Shown: positions 28,502-38,247 of the stretch, one piece after another
Layout of the letters: each line of letters begins with the position of its first letter
Numbering within the stretch: position 1 is the first letter of the stretch
Assembly (NCBI GenBank): GCA_028716845.1
Contig: JAQUPF010000009.1
Location: 1 to 64,000, forward strand
DNA from: a bacterium
GTDB taxonomy: Bacteria > Auribacterota > Tritonobacteria > UBA1439
Direction of reading: 5' to 3'
DNA: 64,000 bases
The notes under the pieces: model-generated
The model's input: only the letters and a program-made list of their open reading frames with translations
Told to the model about the DNA's origin: nothing
The model's database searches: none
Program-made: the position numbers and the translations under genes

Positions 28502-28767
28502 GCCGTCGCCTCCAGGGTCTCCGCGCCGCACCACGCGGGGAGCTGGGTCACTCGGTGCCCGATAATCCCGATGACGCGACGTTTCACGTTGACCAGAACG
28601 AGCGCGTCGCGCAGGCGTTGCGCGAGCGCCACCTCGCCGTAATCGTGCCGCTCGGCGGTGAGCATGTCGAACGCAATATCGGGGCCGTGGGCAATGCGCC
28701 AGCCTATGGCTTCTAGCCAGGATAGTGCTGCTTCTTCCACCATAGATTCAGTGAACAGTGCAATCAT
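28498..28767 (-). pseudogene. Truncated duplicate of the hsdR 5' end
   Basis: An 89-codon frame whose residues 5-55 ([19 protein letters not shown] onward) match residues 4-54 of the full HsdR almost word for word ([19 protein letters not shown]). The match stops at LAQRLRDAL and an unrelated 33-residue tail follows. The start region of hsdR is therefore present twice, 1.75 kb apart. The most likely cause is insertion of the AlbA-type gene into an ancestral hsdR with duplication, or recombination between two RM loci. It may still be translated. Confidence 0.75.
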
Positions 28768-28769
28768 GG

Positions 28770-29010
28770 TGCCTTACACAACGCGCGAATGGGAACGTCG
28801 AATAGATACTCCTCAAACGTGCCAGTTGTGCTGCGGTCGTAGAGTATGATCTCGCGAACGAAGCATTTGCGCGAAGCGGCTCGGAGCTTGCATAGCCTGA
28901 TAGAGTCACCCTTTCCCCGGTGTGTACTCAGGCAGATAAAGGCAAGTCGCCACGTCTTCTAAACGTAAGTTTGGAGGCTGGCTGATTGCGAGACGTTGTC
29001 CTACTTAACG
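28770..29010 (-). pseudogene. Decayed, frameshifted coding remnant
   Basis: On the minus strand two frames give protein-like text: RLAISQPPNLRLEDVATC... followed, after a shift near 28917, by a stretch containing LRAASRKCFVREIILYDRST and ending at a stop that overlaps the ATG of the hsdR fragment. Neither frame exceeds about 60 codons. It looks like the end of a gene broken by at least one frameshift. I do not recognise the family. Confidence 0.4.
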
Positions 29011-29049
29011 CTCCGAGCATCACAACGCGGTGCTCTCGGTGGGCCATCA

Positions 29050-30962
29050 TTACATCTCTCCTAGATCGAGACCCGATGCGGCTGCCTCCCTCATTAATTG
29101 ACAAAGAAGAATTTTTCTCTGCAGCTTCTCCTGCATCTGTCGGACCGTAAAACCAAAGAGCACGTTGACGATCCCGGCAATGGTCGCTGCTGAAAATGCC
29201 ACCGTCAGTACCCAGCCTAGAATCTGGTTTTTTGACGTAACCCCGATGGCGAATAGGATGCCGACGACAAGAACCACGCTAACAAAGATCGCAATAATCC
29301 GAGAATAACGCGTGGCCCTCCGACTACAACGCCAATACATACGCTCTCGGATCTGCCTGTAAGCAGTACGTTCCGCAATAAGCTCTTCCTGTGTTCGGCG
29401 ATGTGCGGCCCGCTCCGCCTGGTACTTTTCGCTCTCCTCTTTCTTGATTTCATTTGTTACGCGGGTCAGTGTCTCGATAATCGTCTGTTCCGTGAGTGCC
29501 TCCTCCTCGCCAAGGGTTAGGCGCATCAGTTCCTCTTGGGCCAGCGCGCTGCCTCTGAGAAGCTGATGGTCGCGGGCTGAAATTCGGCCTTTCTTTTCTA
29601 GTTTTTCCGTTTCTGCGAGGAACTTCTCTAGCATCGGCTTCGGAAGCTCCAAGGCTGCATACGAGAACGCGAGCACCTCGGCGATAGGCAAAGATGGGGC
29701 ACCCATCGGGGCTTTCAGCCATGCCATGTTGGAAAGGCTGAAATCTGTGATGACAGGCGATACCTCCCGCGACTCGTCATATCGCTCTCCGTATCGGAAT
29801 GCTGCCCGCGCGAAACCTGCATTGCTTGTCACCAGGACAGCCGCAGCCCTTTCCAAGGATAGGGGCGCCTTCCCCTTTCTCAACACGTACACGCATCTAA
29901 CTGAGTTGATATCATAGTCTCTGGCTCGCGGGTTGTAATGATACGGCACCTCGTCATCGAGGACGTTCGCAAAAACCGTCTCGTCAATCTGAAACTCTGC
30001 CATGTATGGAGGAGAGGGCCTCACTTCTACTTGGAGATTATCCAATTTCTCCTCTATCTGTTCTGCCAATAGTATAAGGTCAGATCGGGATGTGTGCTGG
30101 CGACGAGCCTCCATTACCACACCACCTCTACCGTCGGGATCTTTCAAGTGCTTCGCCGCGCCCTGAATCACACCGCGTATTTCATTGCGTGTATGTGCGA
30201 AGACGGCAACAGTACCGCCCAGTCTTCTGAGCAGCCGCACGAGTTCCTCTACAGCATCCTTCCTGAACTGCCCTTCCAGACCAAACCACCTTATTAGAAG
30301 TGGCGTGTCCAGAAAAAAGACTAAATCCTTATAACTCTGCGGTGCATTAACCAGATCCGGGCACAATAGGGCGTTGGCCAGCATGTGCCCCTGTACCAAG
30401 ACCTGAAAACTGTGAAAACGTTCCGGGTCATTCTGTTGCAGGTGGAACGCGTATTGGCTAACCAGCACAACATTTATGCGCTTCTTATGGCTGACAGGAG
30501 GAATGGCCGTACCCCGCAGGTAGGTCTTGAGGCATGGGATATCGAATTCTCTGAGAAAAGCACACAGGGCTTCCACGGCTTCCGCCGAATCGGAAAGTGT
30601 TTTTCCGCCTTCCCTCGAGAATTCTATAAGGCCTGAGATGACGGCCTGAATATGTCGACTCGCCCTGGCTTTTCTCGCTGCAATTTCGGGATCGGGAAGT
30701 CGACCAGCGATGCGATATACACCTGTCTTTTTAGTAAGGGGATGTTTGCGGGCCAGACGTTTTAAAACGATCTGTGCAACCCTCTCTGGAATCTCAAGCC
30801 CGAAGTCGGTTAAAACGTGCTGTCTTACCACTGCAGCTGTCACAGGATCCGGCCGGTGATCGACCAAAACCTGAAGAATGAAGGGGCGTAGATAGTCAAG
30901 GTAGTCTCCGCCTTGGTCAACGATGACCTTCAGCATAGCTAAACTTGTTAGAGTAGCCGTGC

Positions 30963-30966
<4 letters not shown>
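29050..30966 (-). CDS. Winged-helix/PIN-like/coiled-coil two-TM protein of the hsd island
   Basis: A 638-residue protein I do not recognise by name. Residues 20-90 look like a winged helix ending KHPLTKKTGVYRI. Residues 212-390 follow a PIN-like order: FFLDT (D220), HTRNEI (E262), an acidic cluster near RDYDINS (D350, D352), and LVTSNAGF (381-382, Asn in place of the usual last Asp). Residues 500-545 are a charged coiled coil, and two membrane helices lie at about 556-575 and 582-605. Its stop and start are set between hsdS (4-bp overlap) and the hsdR fragment, so it is cotranscribed with the RM genes. An RNase or other effector role is inferred from the fold pattern only. Confidence 0.7.
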
Positions 30967-32561
<1,595 letters not shown>

Positions 32562-32617
32562 ACAACCTTAACCTCTTAGCAATCCGTATAATCCATTCTT
32601 ATTTAATGCAACGGTAT

Positions 32618-33253
32618 TCACGAGCTATTTCCCAATCCAAAATAGCCCCGCACTTCCATGACGAAATCAGTTTCTTCACGCGATTCAGCAAGTTCTCTCA
32701 ATATCCTCCCGTCCTCAGTCCAATTACCAACGGAAGACTTTTGATCCCGATATTCACGAAATCTCCTATAGATAAACCTGATCATGTCAGTAAAAAGAAT
32801 CTGCGGAACGCCAGGAATAACAATCTCGCCACGTTTATCACCAACAGCAAGCAACCGACATGTGACATTCTTAGACTGGTAGCGCCCGGCTCGGTATAAA
32901 TCATTCGCGACAAGATCTACTTTGTTTCTCGGAAAGCAGCCGATGGCACGAAGGATCCGATGCATATTTCTATCATCAGGCCTTGTCCATGGGCCATTTA
33001 GTGCACATTCCCCCTTTTTTACCTCGGCAATAATGACGTTACAGAATGTCTGGCAATCGGAGACTATTAAATCATCTTGCATCGATCGCAGCAGATTCTC
33101 GGCACGATTAGAAAAACGCACGCCAAGTAAATCCACATCAGTGCGCTGATCGGATCCGATATCTGGATGAATAACGAAATCTTCCAGTAGCAGGAATCCG
33201 TTCAGGCGAAAATACCAATACGCTAGTCGCTCTGGATTACTCAGCATTGACAT
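32618..33253 (-). CDS. PD-(D/E)XK nuclease-like protein of the hsd island
   Basis: A 211-residue protein between hsdM and hsdS. It has the pattern RTDVDLLGVRF (D39, D41) followed by VIIAEVKKGE (E77-x-K79), which fits the PD-(D/E)XK restriction-nuclease core; the rest is not recognised. The ATG at 33253 and a second at 33247 share an AGAGGA ribosome site, the second with better spacing. It is cotranscribed with the RM genes (20 bp after hsdM). A nuclease or RM accessory role is inferred. Confidence 0.65.
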   Translation of the reverse strand: MSMLSNPERLAYWYFRLNGFLLLEDFVIHPDIGSDQRTDVDLLGVRFSNRAENLLRSMQDDLIVSDCQTFCNVIIAEVKKGECALNGPWTRPDDRNMHRILRAIGCFPRNKVDLVANDLYRAGRYQSKNVTCRLLAVGDKRGEIVIPGVPQILFTDMIRFIYRRFREYRDQKSSVGNWTEDGRILRELAESREETDFVMEVRGYFGLGNSS

Positions 33254-33273
33254 ATCCTCTTCATCGCAAAAAA

Positions 33274-34935
33274 TTATTGCTTACCATATCCCAATTCATT
33301 TAGGTTTGTCTCGATAGCGGTGTCGAGCTTGCGGCCCTCGGCCATCTGCTCGCGTAGCTGCGCAGTGAGCCTCTTCATCTTCTGCTCGAAGGGCTCGACA
33401 TCGTCTTTCTGTGCCTCCGCGCCGACGTAGCGCCCGGGGGTGAGTACAAAGCCGTGCTTGCGCACCTCTTCCAGCGTCGCACTTTTGCAGAAGCCGGGCA
33501 CATCGGCGTACTCGCCGACCTTTTCTTCGCCGCCTGCCTTGCCCTGCCTGCCGGCAGGCACGGCGGCAGGCAGGCGCCAAGCGTGATAGGTGTCGACGAT
33601 GCGGGCGATATCTTCGTCGGTCAGCTCGCGGTGGGTGCGGTCCACCATCCGGCCGAGCTTGCGGGCGTCGATGAAAAGGATCTCACCGCGGCGGTCGCGG
33701 AACTTGCCGTCCTTGCGGTCGCGCGCAAGGAACCACAGGCAGGCGGGGATCTGCGCCGAGTAGAAGAGCTGGCCCGGCAGCGCCACCATGCAATCCACGA
33801 GGTCGGCCTCGATCAGGTTCTTGCGGATCTCCCCCTCGCCCGACTGGTTCGACGACATCGATCCATTCGCGAGTACGAAGCCGGCCACGCCGGTGGGCGC
33901 GAGGTGATGCACGATGTGCTGTATCCAGGCGAAGTTGGCGTTGCCCCTGGGCGGCGTGCCGTACTGCCAGCGCTTGTCGCCGGTCAGGCGCTCGCCGCCC
34001 CAGTCGGAGACATTGAACGGGGGATTGGCGAGGATGAAGTCGGCCTTGAGGTCGGGGTGGCGGTCGGCGTGGAAGGTGTCGCCGTGGGCGATCTGGCCCT
34101 CAATACCGCGGATGGCGAGGTTCATCTTGGCGAGCCGCCAGGTGGTGTAGTTCGACTCCTCGCCATAGATCGAGATGTCGGGCTTCTTACCCTTGGGCGC
34201 CTTGCCCGCCGCCTGCCTGCCGGCAGGCAGGTTGCCGTTGCCTGAGGCGTGTGCGCGAATGAATTCCACCGACTGCACGAACATCCCTGATGAGCCGCAG
34301 CAGGGGTCGTAGACGCGGCCGCGGTAAGGCTCGAGCATTTCCACCAGGAGCTTGACCACGCAACGCGGCGTGTAGAATTCGCCGCCCTTCTTACCCTCGG
34401 CGCTGGCAAACTGCGAGAGGAAGTACTCGTAGACCCGGCCGAGCACGTCCTTGGCGCGGGCCTCTTCGTCGCCCACCTTGATGTTGCTGATCAGGTCGAT
34501 GATCTGGCCGAGGCGCGTCTTGTCAAGCGCCGGGCGCGCATAGTCCTTGGGGAGCACGCCCCTGAGCGCCGGGTTGTCGCGCTCGATTCCGGCCATGGCG
34601 TCGTCGACAAGTCGGCCGATGGTGGGCCGTTTCGCATGTGCCTTCAAGTGCGTCCAGCGCGCCTCGGGCGGGACCCAGAAGATGCTCAGGGCGCGGTACT
34701 CGTCGGGGTCCTCGGGGTCGGCGCCGGTCACCTGCTCAGCGACAAGCTTGGTGTGCTGCTCCTCGAATGCATCGGAGATGTACTTGAGGAAGATCAGGCC
34801 CAGGACAACGTGCTTGTACTCGGCCGCGTCCATGCTGCCGCGCAGGGCGTTGGCCATCTGCCAGAGCTGGGCCTCGTAGCCGACGTTGGCGGAGGTCGCG
34901 TCCGACTTGCTTGTGTTGTTCTTGCACTTCGCCAA
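33274..34935 (-). CDS. hsdM: Type I restriction-modification N6-adenine methyltransferase, M subunit
   Basis: A 553-residue methyltransferase. The start is probably TTG at 34935, which gives the family's usual N-terminus ([20 protein letters not shown]) after SD GGAAGAGG; the frame is open further upstream. Motif I is [10 protein letters not shown] (210-219) and motif IV NPPF (304-307). LPAGRQA at 236-242 and VPAGRQG near 460 are encoded by palindromic elements and interrupt the normal sequence. With HsdS it methylates the target site; with HsdR it forms the endonuclease. Confidence 0.93.
   Translation of the reverse strand: MAKCKNNTSKSDATSANVGYEAQLWQMANALRGSMDAAEYKHVVLGLIFLKYISDAFEEQHTKLVAEQVTGADPEDPDEYRALSIFWVPPEARWTHLKAHAKRPTIGRLVDDAMAGIERDNPALRGVLPKDYARPALDKTRLGQIIDLISNIKVGDEEARAKDVLGRVYEYFLSQFASAEGKKGGEFYTPRCVVKLLVEMLEPYRGRVYDPCCGSSGMFVQSVEFIRAHASGNGNLPAGRQAAGKAPKGKKPDISIYGEESNYTTWRLAKMNLAIRGIEGQIAHGDTFHADRHPDLKADFILANPPFNVSDWGGERLTGDKRWQYGTPPRGNANFAWIQHIVHHLAPTGVAGFVLANGSMSSNQSGEGEIRKNLIEADLVDCMVALPGQLFYSAQIPACLWFLARDRKDGKFRDRRGEILFIDARKLGRMVDRTHRELTDEDIARIVDTYHAWRLPAAVPAGRQGKAGGEEKVGEYADVPGFCKSATLEEVRKHGFVLTPGRYVGAEAQKDDVEPFEQKMKRLTAQLREQMAEGRKLDTAIETNLNELGYGKQ
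33545..33575. repeat. Palindromic LPAGRQ-type element in hsdM, right copy
   Basis: A 16-bp perfect palindrome TGCCTGCCGGCAGGCA (33545-33560) followed by an extra GGCAGGCAGG half. It encodes the PAGRQG segment in HsdM near residue 460. Confidence 0.75.
34212..34231. repeat. Palindromic LPAGRQ element in hsdM, left copy
   Basis: A 20-bp perfect palindrome CCTGCCTGCCGGCAGGCAGG, in frame, encoding LPAGRQ at HsdM 236-241 between motif I and the [11 protein letters not shown] segment. Confidence 0.9.
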
Positions 34936-35073
34936 TTGCGACCTCTTCCGATCGTTGCGCTGAGGCGGTGTCTTAAGGTGTCTAACGCTGCCCTTGAGCG
35001 GCGCGGTCTGAAACAACACCGAAAACCCTTGGGCGTTCCGGCGTCCGCTCGAAGGGCTTGTTGGAGCCCTGCT

Positions 35074-35478
35074 TCATATGAATCCGATTTTTCTGCTCAC
35101 TTCCAGTGTAACGACAGCTCCGTCAGGTTCTTCGATGGCAGCGATGTCAAAGGGGCATTTACCCGGGTGAGTGCCGGTGTTGACCACGAGCTCGATGTCA
35201 CCGGCGACGCTGCCAGCATTTCGGAGCAAGGCGGCGAGGTGCTCTTTCGCAAGCTGGAATAGGGCCTTGACGAGATCATAGGCTGGTAAATCCCAGATTT
35301 CTATGAGAGTGCCAAAAGCCTTAACCGCTATCCGGCCATGCGTGGTGTTTGCGGATTGGCGGGGCGTTCCGATGTGCTGCGCTTCGATTGCCGAGAACGG
35401 GAAACGGAAGACCTTTCCATCGAGGCCGGGATCGCCTATATCCTGTGGGCTGCCAAAGGTCACGACCCATGTGGGCAC
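35074..35478 (-). CDS. Hypothetical protein upstream of hsdM
   Basis: A 134-residue protein starting at a GTG (35478) with SD TAGGAG nine bases upstream. It has a beta-rich start (VPTWVVTFGSPQDIG) and a helix-rich middle (LIEIWDLPAYDLVKALFQLAKEHLAALLR). No family is recognised. It opens the hsd island transcript, 138 bp before hsdM. Confidence 0.55.
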   Translation of the reverse strand: MPTWVVTFGSPQDIGDPGLDGKVFRFPFSAIEAQHIGTPRQSANTTHGRIAVKAFGTLIEIWDLPAYDLVKALFQLAKEHLAALLRNAGSVAGDIELVVNTGTHPGKCPFDIAAIEEPDGAVVTLEVSRKIGFI

Positions 35479-35620
35479 GGTGTGTTACTCCTAACTGGGC
35501 ACCAACATGTTAAAGCTTTTTCAATATCATCAGCAATAAAAAATGGCCCCCTTCTCATCCGTCAGCCGCGACGGGGCGGGTGATGCGGGCGAGGGCGGAA
35601 GCGGGAAGCCGTGCGGGGGA

Positions 35621-36547
35621 TCAGGGGGTGTCGGGGAGGCGGGACGTATCCTCGACCGGCTGGTTCCACCAGAGGAAGGGGGCGGCGGCAAGGTACGAGG
35701 CGATGTAGCTCGCCGACTGGGCGAGGCCGATGAGATTGTGCTGGCGGATGATGTGCTCCTCGAAACCGTCATCCCCCTCGATCCAGAGCGAGCTGTTGAA
35801 GCGGATATAGCCGTCGTACTTCGCGAAGGCGAGGCGCTCGCGGCCGTCCGGAGAGACGAACTTCCGCCGCCGGATGTCGGTCCACGCCACCTTCGGCATC
35901 TCATCGAGCGTCACGGGTGAGGCCTCCGCCACCCGGTCGCCCCCGGCGGACGGGTCGATGACGACCCGCCACCGCTCCGTCCGCCAGTCGGCCGGCTCCT
36001 CGCGCTGCCGCTTCCATTCCGAGGGGACGGCGCCCGGCGCGGAGCGGAAGTTCACCCAGGCCTCGATCGAGCCGTCCCCGCGCCAGTCCACGAAGGCGAA
36101 GCCGTAGGAGAGGTAGCCCCGGTCGAACCCCTCCGGCATGAAAAAGCCGCGCCGAGCGCCGGTGCGGGAGTCGGCGAGGATGAAGTCCGGGACGGCCGGG
36201 TCGGCGAAGCGCCGCCCCCACGGCGGCGAGTGGAGGACGAGCGGCCCGTTCGGCGAGGCCGAGAAGGCGTCGGCGCCCGCGAGCCGCGCGTGCCGGCGCG
36301 TCGCCCGGTCGTAGCGGTAGACGAGGCGGCGGTCGCGATGCCGGAGGCCGACAGGGTAGAAGCGGTACCGGTCCTCGCGGTAGACGACGGCGCGCCCGCC
36401 GTCGCCGAAGGAGAAGTCGTCTACGGTGACCATGTACCGGGGACCGGGCAGGAGCGTCCCGCAGCCGGCGAGCGTGAGCGCCGACGCGGCGACGAGCGGG
36501 CGGAGGGCCCTTGCGGCCGAACGGGCGCGTTCAGCGTTCGCGCGCAT
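35621..36547 (-). CDS. Lipoprotein of unknown function
   Basis: A 308-residue protein with a lipobox in LVAASALTLAGCG (Cys at about 29). The mature part is rich in beta strands and Trp (DWRGDGSIEAWVNF, RGFFMPEGFDRGYLSYGFAFVDW) and I do not recognise it. Its 5' end overlaps the upstream phosphodiesterase-like gene by 17 bp, so the two are cotranscribed. Confidence 0.7.
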   Translation of the reverse strand: MRANAERARSAARALRPLVAASALTLAGCGTLLPGPRYMVTVDDFSFGDGGRAVVYREDRYRFYPVGLRHRDRRLVYRYDRATRRHARLAGADAFSASPNGPLVLHSPPWGRRFADPAVPDFILADSRTGARRGFFMPEGFDRGYLSYGFAFVDWRGDGSIEAWVNFRSAPGAVPSEWKRQREEPADWRTERWRVVIDPSAGGDRVAEASPVTLDEMPKVAWTDIRRRKFVSPDGRERLAFAKYDGYIRFNSSLWIEGDDGFEEHIIRQHNLIGLAQSASYIASYLAAAPFLWWNQPVEDTSRLPDTP

Positions 36548-38222
36548 GGTCCTCGATCTCCTCCAGGAACGAAACGCCGTCCAGTGCCAGGTCCCCGACC
36601 CGGTCGGCGAGGCCGAGGTAGTCGAGGATCGTCGGCACGACGTCCACGAGCCGGACGATGCCGAAGCGGCCCCGGCGGACGCGCGGCCCCGCGATGACGA
36701 GGGGGACGGCCATCTCGCCGCGGAGGAAGCCGCCGTGGCTGCTCACGTTCGGCTCCTCGAAATCCCAGTCGTCGGCGGCCACGAGAAAGAGGTCGCCGCA
36801 GAACGGGCTCTCGAAGAGCGACGGGAGCTGGGCGACGACGTCCGGCTGCGGGAGGCGCGCCGTCGCCTCGAGCCACGCCCTCGACGGGTGGAACCGGCCG
36901 TCCATGAGCCGCGCCGCGGCGGGGTCCTCGCGGCAGCCGAGCGGATCGTCCCCGCGCACGACCTCGTAGGCGTACCGCGTCGCCGGCGGATCGCCGGCCG
37001 CCCGGATGCGCCCCTCGCCGCCGGCGGAGAAGACCGCGATCTCGCCGGGCCGGGGGCTCCCGATGACGAAGCGGATCCCCTCCATCCCCCGCAGCGCCTC
37101 GACCAGGTCGACGCTCCCCGACGGCGTCCGGTAGTTCCTGACCTCGTCCCAGGCGGGCCGCGCCTCCCACGAGGCCATCCGCTCCGGCCGGACCCACTCG
37201 CCCGCGGGGTTGTGCCGGAGGTGGAGGAAGGCGTTCCGGCCGTTGTTGGAGACGATGGCGGCGAACCGGTCGTAGTGCCGCTCCCGCAGGTGCGCGTGGC
37301 CCGAGCGGTCGACGCCGGTGTAGGCGTCGAGGACGGGGATGCCGAGGTCGGCGGAGAGGCGGCGGTCGAGGAGGAGGAAGTTCTCGGCGCCGAGCCGGAC
37401 GTGGCCGTGGTCGGCGAGGAGGATGAGGCAGACGCTGTCGAGCGCCCCGTTCCGCTCCATCGCCGCCGCGAACCTGCCGAACACCTCATCCACGTTCCGG
37501 AGGATCGCCGCCGCCTCCGGCGAGAGCTGGCCGTATTTGTGGGAGACGAAGTCGAGGCCGGAGAGGTGGATGATCGTGACGCGGGGAAAGACCCCCTCCC
37601 TGTTCGCGAACTCGGCGACATCCCTGAAATGCTCCATGAAGATCTCGTCCACCTTGTCCCATTTGCCGAAGAGGTAGTTCATCCCGGCGACGATGTTGTA
37701 GTGGAGGTGGACGTTGAAGGCGCTCCCCTTCACGGAGGGGGTGGCGATCGTCGCCGTCGGCTCGTCCGGGAGCGCCTCGAAGACCGTCGGCCGCGCGAGG
37801 AACTCGTTCGGGGCGTAGTAGTCCGCCACGGAGAAGACCGAGACCCGCCGGAGCATCTCGTGGTCGAACCAGCGGTTGCCGACGACGCCCGCGCGCCCGG
37901 GGAAAGCGCCGCAGGTGAGGGCCGCGATGCTCGCGTTCGTGATCGAGGGGACCGGGGCGAGGGCGTACTCGGCGCGGGCGCCCCGGCCGACGAGGTGCCG
38001 CCCGATCGCGGGGAGGTCGCCGGCCTCGACCATCCGGTCGAAGACGTCCGCGCGGAGGCCGTCCACGATGAAGAGGACGACGTGCCGGGAGTCGAGGAGG
38101 CAGTCGAGGTGGAAGTCGAACGGGTAGTCGCTCGACTGGACGCGGCGGGAACCGGTCGCGCAGCCGGCGAGCGCCGCGAGCGCGCAGGCGAGCGCCGCGG
38201 CGCGGGACCTCATAGATGCCAT
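36531..38222 (-). CDS. Alkaline-phosphatase-superfamily lipoprotein (phosphodiesterase/nucleotide pyrophosphatase type)
   Basis: A 563-residue protein from the ATG at 38222 (a purine-rich GGAGGGGGG lies just upstream). The lipobox is LAALAGC. Metal-site and nucleophile patterns are visible: HVVLFIVDGLRADVF, VPSITNASIAALTCG (Thr/Ser nucleophile region), IIHLSGLDFVSHKYG, LLADHGHVRLG and NVSSHGGFLRGEM. These are the type I phosphodiesterase/alkaline phosphatase core motifs. It is predicted outside the cytoplasm; substrate unknown. Confidence 0.88.
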   Translation of the reverse strand: MASMRSRAAALACALAALAGCATGSRRVQSSDYPFDFHLDCLLDSRHVVLFIVDGLRADVFDRMVEAGDLPAIGRHLVGRGARAEYALAPVPSITNASIAALTCGAFPGRAGVVGNRWFDHEMLRRVSVFSVADYYAPNEFLARPTVFEALPDEPTATIATPSVKGSAFNVHLHYNIVAGMNYLFGKWDKVDEIFMEHFRDVAEFANREGVFPRVTIIHLSGLDFVSHKYGQLSPEAAAILRNVDEVFGRFAAAMERNGALDSVCLILLADHGHVRLGAENFLLLDRRLSADLGIPVLDAYTGVDRSGHAHLRERHYDRFAAIVSNNGRNAFLHLRHNPAGEWVRPERMASWEARPAWDEVRNYRTPSGSVDLVEALRGMEGIRFVIGSPRPGEIAVFSAGGEGRIRAAGDPPATRYAYEVVRGDDPLGCREDPAAARLMDGRFHPSRAWLEATARLPQPDVVAQLPSLFESPFCGDLFLVAADDWDFEEPNVSSHGGFLRGEMAVPLVIAGPRVRRGRFGIVRLVDVVPTILDYLGLADRVGDLALDGVSFLEEIEDHARER

Positions 38223-38247
38223 CCCCCCTCCCCCGCCCACGGCGGCG

